Assembly (NCBI GenBank): GCA_023548195.1
Contig: JAJHZJ010000496.1
Coordinates: forward strand, 3,864,001 to 3,928,000
Reading direction: 5' to 3'
Source: Bettongia penicillata ogilbyi
Taxonomy: Eukaryota > Chordata > Mammalia > Diprotodontia > Potoroidae
DNA: 64,000 bases
This document shows positions 40,908 to 52,851 of the stretch, in pieces. The notes under the pieces were generated by a model, which saw only the letters and a program-made list of their open reading frames with translations, was not told where the DNA came from and searched no databases. Made by a program: the position numbers and the translations under genes. Numbering within the stretch: position 1 is the stretch's first letter; every line of letters begins with the position of its first letter.

Positions 40908-41455
40908 AAGAGTCCTTTGGAAATGTTTCAGGTCCTTGCATTGCTCTGAAGGGCTAAGTTTATGAGGTACAGTCCTTGAACACTGTGGCTCTTACTGTGT
41001 ATAATGTTCTTCTGGTTCTGCTCACTTTACTCAGCATTAGTTCATATAAATCTTTCCAGGTTTTTCTGAAATCCTCCAATTCATCATTTCTTATAGTACA
41101 ATAGTATTCCATTACATTCATATACCACAATGACTGAACAGTCATTCCCCAATGGATGGGCATCCCTTGATTTCCAGTTTTGGGTCACCACACAAAAAGC
41201 TGACATAAATATTTTTGTACATGTGGGTCCTTTTCCCATTTTTATGATCTCTTTGGGATACAGCCCTAGAATCAATATTGCTAGGTCAAAGGGTATGCAC
41301 ATTTTTGTAGCATAGTTCCAAATTGGTCTCCAGAATGGTTGGATTAGCTCAGCTCCACCAACAATGTATCAGTGTTCCAACTCTCCCACATCTTCTCCAA
41401 CATTTATTATCTTCCTGTTTTGTCATGTTAGCCAATCTTACAGGTGTGATGTGGT

Positions 41456-41640
41456 ACTGCTCATCATTTCCTATAGCACCATGGTATTCCATGACATCCA
41501 TATACCACAACTTGTTCAGCCATTCTCCAATTGATGGGTATCCTCTCAATTTCCAATTCTTTGCCACCACTAAAAGATCTGATACAAATATTTTTATACA
41601 TATGGATCCTTTCCTATCATTTCTTATAACATAATTCTAA
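41456..41640 (-). mobile_element. L1 3' fragment, stack copy 4
   Basis: Restarts at CATCATTTCCTATAGCACC and repeats the ACCACAACTTGTTCAGCC block. Confidence 0.8.
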
Positions 41641-42119
41641 TCATTTCTGATACAGTGAAAGCTTAGATGCTCATATACACCTGAGGAGAGCCATGATGCT
41701 GCCTGGGTGCTCCTGAAGTCATACCTGCTGTGACTAAACAACATTCGCAATCATGTTTCCCAACTTTTGACCTGCCATGTCTGATTTGAATGGGGAGGAG
41801 AAGAAAAAGAAATGTATTGCTTTAGCACAGTGAATCTTCCCCTTTTTGTATGTAATAGACTCCAGCATTCTGATGATGTCTACGGATCACTTACAGAACA
41901 ATAAATATAGTAAATAAAAGGATTACAAAGGAAACCAATTATTTTGAAATAAAGATACAAATTTTCCCTGTCCAATCTATCTTCCTACAGTCTATCATGG
42001 ATCCCAGATTAAGAACTTATGCTTAACAGAAAACGGTGATAGATGAATAGGATTAAACACTAAATTCCTTCTTTACTTTTCCTTAAATTCAGAACAAATA
42101 GTGAATATTTTATTAATAA
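41641..42119. other. Intergenic, no gene seen
   Basis: No repeat or ORF recognised. Confidence 0.4.
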
Positions 42120-42300
42120 GACCAGACTTTATATAATGCTTTACGGTTTGCAAAAAGGCTTTCAAAACCTGTTATCCTTACAACACTGTTAGGAAGGTAG
42201 GTGCTATTATTATCCCCACTTTACAGATGAGGAAAATGACTCAGAGTCTCTTCCAACTTGTCTAGATTCATGAGACTAATGTTCTTCTGCACCCCCTCCA
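42120..42300 (-). mobile_element. MIR/THER-type SINE
   Basis: TTTACGGTTTGCAAAAAGGC, CCACTTTACAGATGAGGAAAATG. Confidence 0.8.
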
Positions 42301-42344
42301 TTTTTGCCACCTACCACTGGGATTTATAGGCTCTCCGTCCCTCC

Positions 42345-43365
42345 TGGTATTTGTTCAGCCATTCCCCAATTAATGAGCATCTTCACAATTTTCAATTCTT
42401 TGCCACCTCAAAAGAGCTGCTATAAATATTTTGTACATGTGAATCCTTTTCCCTTTTTTACAATTTCTTTAGGCTACAGACCTAGTAGTGGTATTGCTGG
42501 ATCAAAGAGTTTTATAGCCCTTTGGGTATAGTTCCATACTGCTCTCTAAATGGTTTGAACAATTCACGACTCCTTCAACAATGTATTAGTGTTCCAAATT
42601 TCCTACATCTTCTCCAACATTTGTCTGTTTCCTTGTTTACCTGAAAATTTGGTTAAAGAAAAGGCAACAGGCTAAATGCATACATTTTATGATTTAATTA
42701 ATTAAAAAATTCCCTATTAAAGAAAATGGTAACATAATGCATTATGGAGCCAGGAAAATGTTCTGGCTACCCAGTACAGAAATCTTCTCGCTTATATACA
42801 TTTTGCCGTGAGAAAGGAGTTCTCTTAGATAAACACATTGTAAACAAAGTGGCATCAATTGGATTTAACGATTGCAGGCTATGGGCATCTTCCTTCCATA
42901 GCATGCCTTTGTGATTTAAGATAAGGAAAAGTCCCATCACCCTGTCCTAAACAGGCCTTTGAAGTTGTGGTATCTTAACAGAGTTGACAAAGCTGAAGTT
43001 ACAACCTAAGGTATCTGTATTTTTCTCTTATCACTAAGATGCTAGAAGAAGGTCTGGTAAGGAAGTCCTATTTGCTTGACAAAAGGCATTCTCTAAACAA
43101 AGGAGACTATTAGTTCCAAGCTCTTCTTAATTCAAACTTTGGCCCTTATTAAAGTATATTAAATATTATCATCCTTTTCTGTCAAATTTGCCAATCTGAT
43201 AGGTGTGAGATGGTACCTCAGATTGTTTTAGTTTGCATTCCTCTAATCAATAGTGATTTGGAGCATTTTTCATAAGACTATAGATAGCTTTAATTTCTTC
43301 ATCTGAAAACTGTCTTCATATTCTTTGATCATTTATCAGTTGGGGAATACATCTACATATTCTTT
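42345..43365 (-). mobile_element. L1 3' end, stack copy 5, split by an LTR
   Basis: 42345-42633 (TTCAGCCATTCCCCAATTAATG to CTGTTTCCT) and 43176-43365 (TTTCTGTCAAATTTGCCAATC onwards) are contiguous L1 text around the solo LTR at 42634-43171. Confidence 0.87.
42634..43171 (+). mobile_element. Solo LTR, family A copy 2
   Basis: 538 bp, TGTTTACCTG to TATTATCA, with TCCT on both sides (42630-42633 and 43172-43175). It aligns with 23922-24555 and has no coding region. Confidence 0.85.
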
Positions 43366-43369
43366 ATGT

Positions 43370-43560
43370 GTTCTCTGTCCAATTAGAGTGGAAACGCACT
43401 GAGAACAAAGACTGCTTTTTTACTCTGAGTATCATCAGTTCTTAGCATAGTACATAGCACATAATAATAACTTAATGGATTTTTTATTTATCTCCAAAAT
43501 AAGAGGTCCAGTCTAAGTGATCTTTAATGTCCCTTCCAGCTCCAATTGTCTGTGAGTTTA
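43370..43560 (+). mobile_element. L2 end and MIR fragment
   Basis: TTCTTAGCATAGTACATAGCAC, then CAGTCTAAGTGATCTTTAATG. Confidence 0.6.
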
Positions 43561-45350
43561 TGAGTCATAACGTTTTCTCTCTTGATACACAATTTTTTAA
43601 AAGTCTAACCACAACAGATGGCATTGAATCATGTTTAGGATTTCACAGCTAGCAAACATCATTAGCCAAAAAAAAAAAGCAAATCCTTAACTCCTTCAAA
43701 GGGAGTGTGTGTGTGTGCATGTGTTTAATTTTTCTTCTTAAATGAATTATATATTTTGTGTTTAATTCAATAGTTCTTTAAAATGTTGGTCTTTAGAACT
43801 GAATCTCTTCTAGCATCAGTTTCTTCAGGGTGACGTGTGTGCTGGCAATATAAGATAACCATAGGATGTCTAAGCATACAGACAGACTTAAGGGAAGGCA
43901 TGGATACAAAGCTTCAGAATCTTGCCTTTGGCTGTCCAAGAGAGATGGTGATTCTTGCCTTGAGAAAGTAGAATAATGAATCTGGCTTCTTTGTTCTCCT
44001 CTAAGAGAGCTCACTAGACTAGAATTATATCTATCTTCTCTCCATCACTAAATATTGCTGGTCTAAGCGAACTACTGGTTCAGAACAAAAGGTTGCCTTC
44101 TTGATCATTATCTTTTAAGGACAATGGTAGCTCAAGTTTATACCTGAGAGCTTGGTCCCTTCCCATCAAATGTAGATTATACAAAGAACCATCACAAATA
44201 GTGAATAAAGCCATTTATCCATGCTAGTAGCAAACAGAAATAAGGAAAGATATTGTTTAGACTATAATAGAATGAGCCTCCCTGCTTGGAAAATGATGAG
44301 ATCTCCACTCAGACCAAGAGGTCCCTGTCTCATATAAGGTAAATTCTGTGAAGTCTCTAAGAAGGAAAGTTAGAAATGAGAAATATGTTGAAGAGTCAGG
44401 TTCATCTACATGTCTGCCACTTCCAGATTCTGTCTTTCTCTCCATATGTCTATGGTTGATCCTGAAGAGAGTCTGTAACCACATAAATCTTTCTTAAAGT
44501 TCTCATACCAACTCTGTCCCCCATGGAGATATGAGCAATCACATCCTGTTCTTTCTACAGTCAAGAGAATCTCATGCAAAATTCTCCAGGTGTGGCTAGA
44601 AATCTGAGTTATTTTAGCTGATTTGGTGGATGGGCTGCCTTAGGAATTGGTAGGATTCCCCATTTTCGGAAGTTTTCATGCAGAAAGTGGGTTCCCACTT
44701 GCCGAGTTCATTATAGAGGTGGTGCTTTTCTGAACAGGTACAGCTAAGATTAGCCATGGATATCCTTCTCCAAGTCCAAGATTCCATGATTCTGATATCC
44801 TCTGAACAATTTCATTTTGAGTTCAACTCTTCAGAGGTTGGGAAACACCGTAGAAGACCAGAAAGGTCTTTAGAAAACAACAAGAAGACTATGTTTTAAA
44901 TAATGTACTCTTTTCTATTACTTTTTTAAAAAAAAGTTTCTCTCCATGGCAACCCTTCTTTTGGTTTGAATAAAAACCATTTCTAGTTGTGATTTTATCC
45001 CCAATGCTTTAATGGAAAATGTATCCCAGGAAAGCAATATTTATGTTGGATGAATTTTTAAACATAATGCTTTTTGTTGCGTTATTTATTTCCTTGCCTT
45101 TGATGTATCAGCGTTGACCTCACAGCACCCATCTTTCTCTCCCTTCACAAATAACATATTTTCCAAATAAAGTGGATGTTTTCTTAAACCTTTATGGCTA
45201 AGTAGGCTAGGAATTTTTTTTAACCTGAGGTCTATGTTTTATGCTTGTTTATGTTTGTTCATTTAAGGGACCTTTTAATATACTAGTTTTAAAAACTATA
45301 TTCCCATAAAAATAATTTTCTTTGTGATCCTATGCATTTTCTCTTGTATG
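43561..45350. other. Longest low-repeat stretch, no gene seen
   Basis: About 1.8 kb without a recognised SINE, LINE or LTR, apart from a short GT run near 43707-43722. No frame longer than about 75 codons and no recognised exon. Confidence 0.5.
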
Positions 45351-45354
45351 TGAG

Positions 45355-46035
45355 TGTGGGTAAGTTATTTCACTTCCGTCTGCCTCAGTTTCCTCATTTG
45401 TAAAATGGGGATAATAGTAATGCCCAGTTACTCCCCTCCAGGGATTCTGCAGTCCAGTGATGCTCATTCTCTTCTCTGCTCCTTGATCAAATTCTCCCGA
45501 TTCTAGTCATTTTCACTTGCCCCCCATTCCTGGACCTCTCAACCTCTTCACCCTCCACCTCCTAGCTTCCTAGACTTCCTTCTAGGTTCAAGGAAAATCC
45601 TACTATCTGCAAGAACACTTTCCTAGGCTTTCTTAATCTTAGTATCTTCCCCCCTGAAACTTCCCCCCAGTAGTCTCTATGTTACACTTCCTGTCTTTAT
45701 CTTATCTGTATATAGTTATCTGAGTACTGTTTACCCTCCCTGCCCCAAACACACAGACACACACTTAGTTTGTGAGCAACTTGAGAGTCGGGGTTGTCTG
45801 GCCTTTCTTTGAATCCCCATGGAACTTAGTGTAGTGTCTGGTACACAGTAGGTGCTTAATGAATGTTTACTAATAAATTGATCCTTGCTATTATTAACTT
45901 TATAGTTATGCTGTATGCTTGTGTCTATCTAATCGGTATCTACCCCAACCCCAAACAGAATGTGAGCTACTTGCGAATAAGGATGGTTCCCATTTACCAT
46001 GCGCTTAGCACCCTGAAAGGTGTAGGGATTCAGTC
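45355..46035 (+). mobile_element. MIR fragment followed by two L2 ends
   Basis: 45355-45435 MIR (TGCCTCAGTTTCCTCATTTG). 45440-45880 L2 (GGTACACAGTAGGTGCTTAATG terminus). 45881-46035 a second, weaker L2 end (AATGTGAGCTACTTGCGAATAAGG). Confidence 0.75.
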
Positions 46036-46592
46036 TTTCCAAAGCACTTCCCTCACCCACCATCACAATTTTCCCAGAAGTCGTTCCCAGTCTCCTGTCC
46101 CTGTGGAAGCAGCTGGGGAAACTACATCTGCTAAGCAGACTGATGGGATCTACCCCACCTCCAGTCCCTCTTGGTTTCAGGAAAAAAGCACAAGGAACTG
46201 AGAGACAAACAGAACAGAGAAAACAGTTGCTTCTAGGGGTTATGAACCGAGCTGGCTGGATCCACCTGGTCACAGATCCAAATGACTCATAACATTATTG
46301 CGGGAAGAAAAGCCAGACACAATTCCTGGACATGTACCAACTCTTCCTAGGTCCATGTACAACTCTCCACTATTCACATGTCCAGGGGTAGGTAAACACA
46401 GACCAGGCTGAAAACCCAGACAGCCTACTCAGCCAAGCTTCTTTTTGAAGAGTCCTAAGCAAAAGGAAGAGGGGATAGCATGTAGCTGATTGTCATTTAA
46501 GGATGGCAATTTTCTTTGCAAATAGCTAAACAATAGTTAATCAATCAGCAGACATTTCCTAAACCCTACTATGTGCCAGGTCTACTACTTCA
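46036..46592. other. Intergenic, no gene seen
   Basis: A 114-codon minus frame (46273-45929) overlaps the L2 and is chance. Confidence 0.4.
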
Positions 46593-46790
46593 CTGTTCTT
46601 GTTTGTCCTTCATTCTCCAGGAGTACCATGACCTCCAGGAGGTGATGTCACAATGCAAGAGAGTTGGATTTAAGTGAGGCAGGGCTGTGCAAAGTCACCA
46701 GCTTCACTCTCTCCCCTGGAGCCATCTGGGTCTAGTGGTCAGATATAGAGCAGGATGACTGGAGATAGCCCCAATGCAGTGACAAACCCT
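46593..46790 (-). mobile_element. SINE tail (second RTE type)
   Basis: Complement of the tail of the 26445-26745 SINE: TTGTTTGTCCTTCATTCTCC to AGGATGACTGGAGATAGCCC. Confidence 0.8.
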
Positions 46791-46978
46791 CATCACAGAA
46801 AAGAGGAAGGACTACTTCCTACTCTATCTCCATCTTTCCAAAGGAAGCCCCTTTAATTAGGAAAAAAGAATCAAGCTGGGAGGGGAAGACCTTCAGGGTT
46901 GCTGTTCCAAAGAGAAACAGTTATCATTGAGATTTGGTCTAAGCCAGGAGAGCCCAAAATGCAGCCATTAAGGTTTTG

Positions 46979-47155
46979 TGAAAGAAAAAAAGAAAGAAAG
47001 AAAGAAAGAAAGAAAGGAAGGAAGGAAGGAAGGAAGGAAGGAAGGAAGGAAGGAAGGAAGGAAGGAAGGAAGGAAGGAAGGAAGGAAGGAAAGAAGAGAA
47101 AGAAAAGGAAAGGAAAGAAAAGGAAAGAAAGAAAAGAAAAGAAAGAAAAAGAAAT
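46979..47155 (+). repeat. (GAAA)n(GAAG)n purine microsatellite
   Basis: About 170 bp of pure purine on the plus strand. The Lys/Glu/Arg-rich and Phe/Leu/Ser-rich frames here are by-products. Confidence 0.97.
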
Positions 47156-47265
47156 GTAGTCAGTAAACCTAAAATTTACCTTCCTTTGGACAGGAGAGGG
47201 AGAGGGAGTTACCCAACTAGGTGGGTCCCCATTCAGGTAGCTCAGTCTACTCACAGGTTGTGTGT

Positions 47266-47460
47266 GTCTTTTGTTTTTGAAGAGGACCATGACATCAGGG
47301 AAATGATGACATGACTTTCTGTTGACTTTGATTTGAGTGAGGGAGAGCTGTGCAAGGTCACCAGCCTCACTTCTCCTCCAGTACCATCTGGATCCAGGGA
47401 CCAGATATTCATCAGGATGACTGGAGATGGCCCAGGATGCAATGGGGGACCCTAGAGGAC
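47266..47460 (-). mobile_element. SINE tail (second RTE type)
   Basis: AAGAGGACCATGACATCAGG to GGATGACTGGAGATGGCCC, same tail family as 46593-46790. Confidence 0.82.
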
Positions 47461-47674
47461 CACTCTAAATGAGGAATCAATGATAGGGCAAGGGAAACAA
47501 ACAGAAGAAATGATTGAATGTGTTTGCGTGTGTGTGTGTGTGTGTGTACAGAATATATACAAATGAATACAAGGTAATTTAGGGAGTAAAGACATTAGCA
47601 GTTAGGGAGAATGAGAAAAAGCTCCATATCTTAGGTATAATTTGATCTGAGTCTTAAAGGACGCCAGGACTTCC
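47461..47674. other. Intergenic with short (GT)n
   Basis: GT run at 47524-47547; otherwise unassigned. Confidence 0.5.
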
Positions 47675-47855
47675 TAGGAAGCAGTTGGCATAGTGGATTT
47701 GGACTTGGAGTCAGAAAGACCCAGATTCAAATCTTATTTCAGATGATTACTAGCAGTGTGACCCTGGACAAGTCACTTAACCTCTTCTGTCTCAGTTTCT
47801 TCATCTGGAAAATGAGAGGACTGAGCTCTAATGTTCCTTCCAGTTCTATGAGGCA
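47675..47855 (+). mobile_element. MIR-type SINE
   Basis: GGACTTGGAGTCAGAAAGACC, GTGTGACCCTGGACAAGTCAC, CTCAGTTTCTTCATCTGG, TGTTCCTTCCAGTTCTATG. Confidence 0.85.
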
Positions 47856-48964
47856 GAGATGAGCAGGAAATGCTTAATCTCCTTAAATACAGATGTTTTC
47901 ATTCTGATACCATTATTGTCAACAGCTTCTCGTGTCTTAAGAAAGAGGTGTTTATCCAGGCTCTCTGGATAGCCAGACTTCTGGTGGTGCTTCTAAAACT
48001 AGGAAAACAAGACATTTCATTTCTCAAAAAAGGATGTTCCCTTCGCTATATTGGGCTCTATCCAAGTGCAAGGTCACTACCACTTCCTCATTGGCTCCCA
48101 CCCCTTTGAGATTGGAACAAGAAGTTGTTTCCTCCAAAACAAGGAATTTGCTCCAGCATAATGATATTGGAGCTGTCATGGAAAGGCAACACCTTCAAAT
48201 GGAAAGAGCTTTCTTCCACTTCTTAGTTTAACCAATGCCATAGGTGTTGTAGGTCGGTGGGCTGAAACAAATAAGAAAAGGTGGAAGTTTCAGGGCATAA
48301 TCTTGGGGGAAAGGGATAACTGAAGAAAAGAAGAGAAAAGTAAAAAGTCAGTAATAAAAGACACTAAGGAAGCACGGTACTCTGCTGTAATAGAAACAGA
48401 GCTAACAAGACCTTGTTTCTCTATTTCCAGAAGTCAGCTGGGTCTAGAGCCAATCGGAGAATGTGAATCTGGACTGAGGTAGGCACAGAGGAACATTGAG
48501 GCTTTCATAAATGTCACCCGGAGCCTGGATCAAGTTGGAAATAGCTTCTATTTGCCTAGGTTCAGAAAAGCATTGGAGAACTGAGTTCTCAGGCAAAGCT
48601 GGTAATAGAAGAAGTGAAAACTTGTCAAATACATACTGGAATTATTACCATTTATTCAAAGTCCAAAGCTATCCCCAGAAAGGGAAGCAGTGACATTCAT
48701 TACTTCTCTACTAGAAAATAAGAATAAGATTTACCTGTTGGGGAACTTCACTCTAAAACAATAGTTTTAACCAGGGGTGTGCTGCAGTCAACATGTATTG
48801 ATTTGTTGGAAAATGCTGTATGGTTTGATCCATTGCTTTGTGGATTGGATAGACATATGAAAGTGATAAGAGAATGTTAATGCAACTTAAACTTCAAAGT
48901 GTGTTGTTCTATTCTGAGAACCAGTTGTTAAACATTTACCAGCATATCCCTGGTCCTAATTATC
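47856..48964. other. Intergenic, no gene seen
   Basis: No repeat or exon recognised over 1.1 kb; short chance frames only. Confidence 0.4.
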
Positions 48965-49395
48965 ATCTCCATTAGTAAAAGTTCATATTTGTATAAACTT
49001 CAAGGTTTGCCAATCATTTTCAGACATGATCTCATTGCAGCTTCACAGTAAAGTTATTGTTCAGTCATTCAACCATGCCCAATTCTTTGTGACCCCATGG
49101 ACTTGTCCATGGAATTTTTTGGCAAAGACACTGGTATGATTTGCCATTTCCTTCTTCAACTCATTTTACAGATGAGGAAACTGAGGCAAATAGGATGAAG
49201 TGACTTGCCCAGAGTCATACAGTTAATTGTCTGAGGCTAGGTTTGAACTCAGATCATTCTGACTCCAAGTCCAGAGCTCTATCCATTTCACCACTTAGCT
49301 GCCCCTCACAATTGAAAGATAAGTGCTATTATTGTGCTATTACTTTCACATGAGGAAACTGAGACTTAAAAAGTTTTAGTAATATGCCCCAACTG
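48965..49395 (-). mobile_element. MIR/THER SINE split by a younger SINE
   Basis: 48965-49052 (CTTCAAGGTTTGCCAATC) and 49307-49395 (AAGATAAGTGCTATTATTG, ACATGAGGAAACTGAGAC) are adjacent MIR parts. Confidence 0.8.
49053..49306 (-). mobile_element. CORE-SINE with RTE-type tail, inside a MIR
   Basis: TGTTCAGTCATTCAACCATGCC, TGGTATGATTTGCCATTTCC, GAGGAAACTGAGGCAAATAGG, head ending CACTTAGCTGCCCC. Confidence 0.92.
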
Positions 49396-49944
49396 CCACA
49401 TTTTATCATTTTGTACTTTACTCACTAGCACCTCTCTAGAAACCTTACTTTTCTTATCACCCCAGCCAGCAGTTTGGGCCATCAGTTTCATTTTTCAGTT
49501 GATGGGGATTTTCAGCCAAGAGAACACAGCCAGCTCTCACTCCTCCCTGCCCCACCAAAGCTGAGTTCATATGCAACCACCGCTTCTACTCCATAATCCT
49601 TTCATCTGTAGCTGATAACTGAAAATGTGTTGAATCATTATTTCTGAGAAAGTGTTCCATTTCCATCAGCAGTCATCATCTCTTCTTCCTTATTCCTAAT
49701 CTGAGTAATTTTCTTTTCCTTCTCCTTAAAAAATGTTTTCAGTAGTTTTTAATTTAGTATTTATAAAACAACAAGGAAACCCAGGTCCATGTTATTGGCC
49801 TAATTTCGTTTTTGTTCTGACTTGAATTCTTTTCTTTATTCCTTTGCAAGAGTGCTCAGATAGGGGGTAAGGTCACTGTATTTTTATCATTATCAAAATT
49901 ACTAATATGAAAGTACCAAAGGAAATTTGCCTCATCAGAACCAA
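49396..49944. other. Intergenic, no gene seen
   Basis: Nothing recognised. Confidence 0.4.
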
Positions 49945-50470
49945 TCCATGACCAGATACTGATTAAGCATCTACTATGTGCTGGGAGTAAGTGCTGGGGA
50001 TACAAAGACAAAAGTGAAAACATTCCTGACCTCAAGGAGCTTAGATTCTACTGAAGGGGACAATCTGTACCCATGTAAACTTATACAAAATGTTTACAGT
50101 ATGGGGTAATTTTTTTCAGGGGGAGATACTAGCAACCAGTATAGATTAGTAAAGGCCTTCTGGAGAAAGTATCATTTGGAGATCATATTTGAAGGGACCT
50201 AGAGACTCTGAAAGACAGAGGTAAGGAGCGGGAGCTTTCTAGGTATGAAGATGTTACCTATGAAAAGATATGGAACCAACAGATAAAATGCCGCATGTGA
50301 GAAATACAGTTGGAATAGACTATATAATCTAAAATCAAAAGACAGCAAAAAAGATAAGATTTTAAAAACTCAAATATCTGGCATTTGAGAACCCTTTGAG
50401 ATTTGCCAAGTGCTTTGAATGTACTCTCTCACTTGATTTTTACAACTGTGCTGCTAGTGAGGAAGAGGAA
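49945..50470 (+). repeat. Ancient module plus MIR fragment
   Basis: AAGCATCTACTATGTGCTGG, GCTGGGGATACAAAGAC, CCTGACCTCAAGGAGCTTAG, then an extension (AAAGGCCTTCTGGAGAAAG). 50390-50470 is an antisense MIR piece. Confidence 0.6.
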
Positions 50471-50605
50471 GATGGGCCCCTTCTTCATAGTAATATCTCC
50501 CCTCAATAATGGCTACAGGGCTAGACTTAAAACATATCTGGTGGTTGGAGGACACTGCTATTCCCAAGGCTCTTAGGTTCAGCATTCTAGGCTGGCTCCA
50601 TCAGA

Positions 50606-50724
50606 ATATGAGGAAAGATGGCAGTCAAGGTGGTGGTAGTATTAGATATGAAGAAAGATGAAGGTCAAAGTGGAGTTGTACTACATAAGATGAAAGATGG
50701 CAGTCAGATTGGTAGTAGTATTAG
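50606..50724 (+). repeat. 40-bp tandem repeat, three copies
   Basis: ATA(T/A)GA..AAAGATG..(A/G)GTCA starts units at 50606, 50646 and 50685. The units are imperfect, with about 75-85% identity by eye. Confidence 0.85.
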
Positions 50725-51564
50725 GTGTATATGGTACATATCTGTCTCCTTAGGCTTGATAAGAAATGAGATTCGAAGTATGTTTTAAACCAGCCCAGGT
50801 CCCTACAGAGACTTCACAAACCTAGCACTATTTCTCCCATTTTGCCATCTACCAACCCTAAGCTATCAATCTTCCAAGTAAGAATTGCCAGTACCCAGTG
50901 AAATCATCCTCCAAGTTGTCAGGGCAAGCAGGAGGAAAGAGCTTAGGCTTGTGAACAGCTGCTACAAAGATTGGCAGGGAAGAGACATATTCAGACTAGG
51001 CAGTAGAGTAGCCAGGGTAATCAGTGACCAGAGGCCAGCATGGGGACAGGCACAGAAAGTCTGTGGTGACAGCAGAAACTCATGGGGTCCAAGATTACTA
51101 GCTAGTGTAACTAGAAGACTTGTCCACTCCCAAGGATGAAAAGAAGAGCCACGTGAAAGGCAGACCCTATTGTAGACACACATCCATCTATGTGACCTCA
51201 GTCTCTTGATCTGCAAAATAGGTAGGGTAGACTAAGTGACTCTAAGGTCCCAAACACTAAACGTTTCATAAGACTAAAAGTATTAGTCGCCTCAACCTGA
51301 CTGAAACCCTGAAATGAAACACTGATCTAAAAAAAAAAAAGAAAAGGGAACTATAACCAGAAGCAAAAATTGTGAAGTTGAGCCACAGAAAAGCTGACCA
51401 GGAAATGCATGGGGGAGGGTTAACACTGCTGGGCTGTTAGAAGCGGAAAGGTTTTCAGACTTTATTTCATAGGGGCTCTCTCATATAGCCTGGCACCCAC
51501 CTCAGTGACTGAAAGGATAACACTACATCCCAACAGCTGCAAGTTTTGAAAATTAGACTAGAGA
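50725..51564. other. Intergenic with one MIR piece
   Basis: 51185-51265 resembles a sense MIR (TGTGACCTCAGTCTCTTGATC). No gene. Confidence 0.45.
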
Positions 51565-51722
51565 ATTGGAGAACCCACAGGACTATTATAGGCCATGTGG
51601 CCCAACTCCCTCATTTTACCTAAGGCCAAGGTTACTCTAACAGCAAGTGATGGACCCTGGATTTGAACCTAGGTCTTCTGACTTCTGGACTAGGGCTTTT
51701 TCTACTCTACCATACTGCCTCT
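51565..51722 (-). mobile_element. MIR-like SINE
   Basis: GGCCCAACTCCCTCATTTTACC, GGATTTGAACCTAGGTCTTCTG. Confidence 0.65.
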
Positions 51723-52084
51723 CTGTTGTTGGCAGAGATCTAATGCCAACAGCTTCTTAGTTCAGGTTCCTCAGTGGGCCAAAACAGGGCATGCCCAAAT
51801 TTATGGAACATTTAACACGAGAGATTGACTTTGCCCTAACACAGCAAGAATATGGCACAAGGATGTAGGGGAAATGTGTCTCATCAGCAGGTCATGGGTT
51901 TGGTGACTCATGGTCTGAGCCACCCATGTAGTAAGTGGGTTCTGGATTCCACGCAGCTGGGACTTGTTATGCTCCTAGATGACTCAGGATCTGTGTAAGG
52001 AAAGCAGGAAGCAATCAAATCCCAGGGAAATATTTGTCCTGTGTGTATGGCTCACCCCTGGAAACTGAGGCTCAAAGAGAGTGG
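51723..52084. other. Intergenic, no gene seen
   Basis: Nothing recognised. Confidence 0.35.
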
Positions 52085-52260
52085 GATAGTGGGAAATCCA
52101 CTGCGTCCAGAGTCTGGTGATGTGAGCTGGAATCATGACTGTATCACTTAGTAGCTGCACAATTTTTATTCAAGTCTCCCCTGTAGAAGGCCTGGGTTCC
52201 CCCATCTGTAAAATCAGAGTTATGGGATAGTTTGCTTCTTGGGGAAAGTAACTTGAAATT
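52085..52260 (+). mobile_element. MIR-type SINE, diverged
   Basis: AGTCTGGTGATGTGAGCTGG, TCACTTAGTAGCTGCAC, CCCCCATCTGTAAAATC. Confidence 0.6.
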
Positions 52261-52609
52261 TATTAAGTTGCAAGTTACTGAAATTATTGGGTGGCAGATC
52301 TCCCAGGGCATTTTCCATATGCTTGGGTCACAGTTATACCAAATATTTCAAGCTTCCTCCCAACTAGATCAACTGAGAGGATCCTGCTTCATACCTGACC
52401 TTAAAAAATAGTAAGTGAAATTCTCCTACATGCAGATAGACAAAGCAAAGTGTATAATTAATTTTTTAACTGTTTTTTTTTTTCAAAGGGACCAGTAGGG
52501 TTCATAACATGGATGCCTGGATGGCCCAGTTACATTATATTTATTGTTTCTGACTATCTTTTTTTTTCATTTAGTGATCATTATATGGAGATGACCTTTG
52601 TTTGGAACT
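52261..52609. other. Intergenic, no gene seen
   Basis: T-rich near 52475-52490 and 52560; unassigned. Confidence 0.35.
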
Positions 52610-52803
52610 ATTTTCTTTTTTTTCCAATTAAATATAAAAACAATTTTTAACATTCATTTTTTTAAAATTTTGTGTTCCAAATGCTCTCTCTACCCTCTTT
52701 CCCTCCCCACTCCCTGAGATGGTAAGCAATTTGTTATAGGTTATGCACATGTAATCCTACACAATATATTTTCATATTGGTCATATTGTGAAAGAAAACT
52801 CAG

Positions 52804-52804
<1 letters not shown>

Positions 52805-52849
<45 letters not shown>
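52805..52849 (+). repeat. (AC)n microsatellite inside the L1
   Basis: 22 perfect AC units. Confidence 0.97.

Positions 52850-52851
<2 letters not shown>

Larger units (their letters stand above)
39785..41455 (-). mobile_element. L1 3' end, stack copy 3, split by an ERV remnant
   Basis: 39785-40081 (tail to GCATCATGAGT) and 40914-41455 (CCTTTGGAAATGTTTCAGG to GGTGTGATGTGGTACT) are contiguous L1 3'UTR and ORF2 end. They are interrupted by the element at 40082-40907. Confidence 0.88.

Noticed and set aside
46871..47290. Lys/Glu-rich and Phe/Leu/Ser-rich frames up to 139 codons
   Set aside because: Products of the purine-rich GAAA/GAAG repeat on its two strands.
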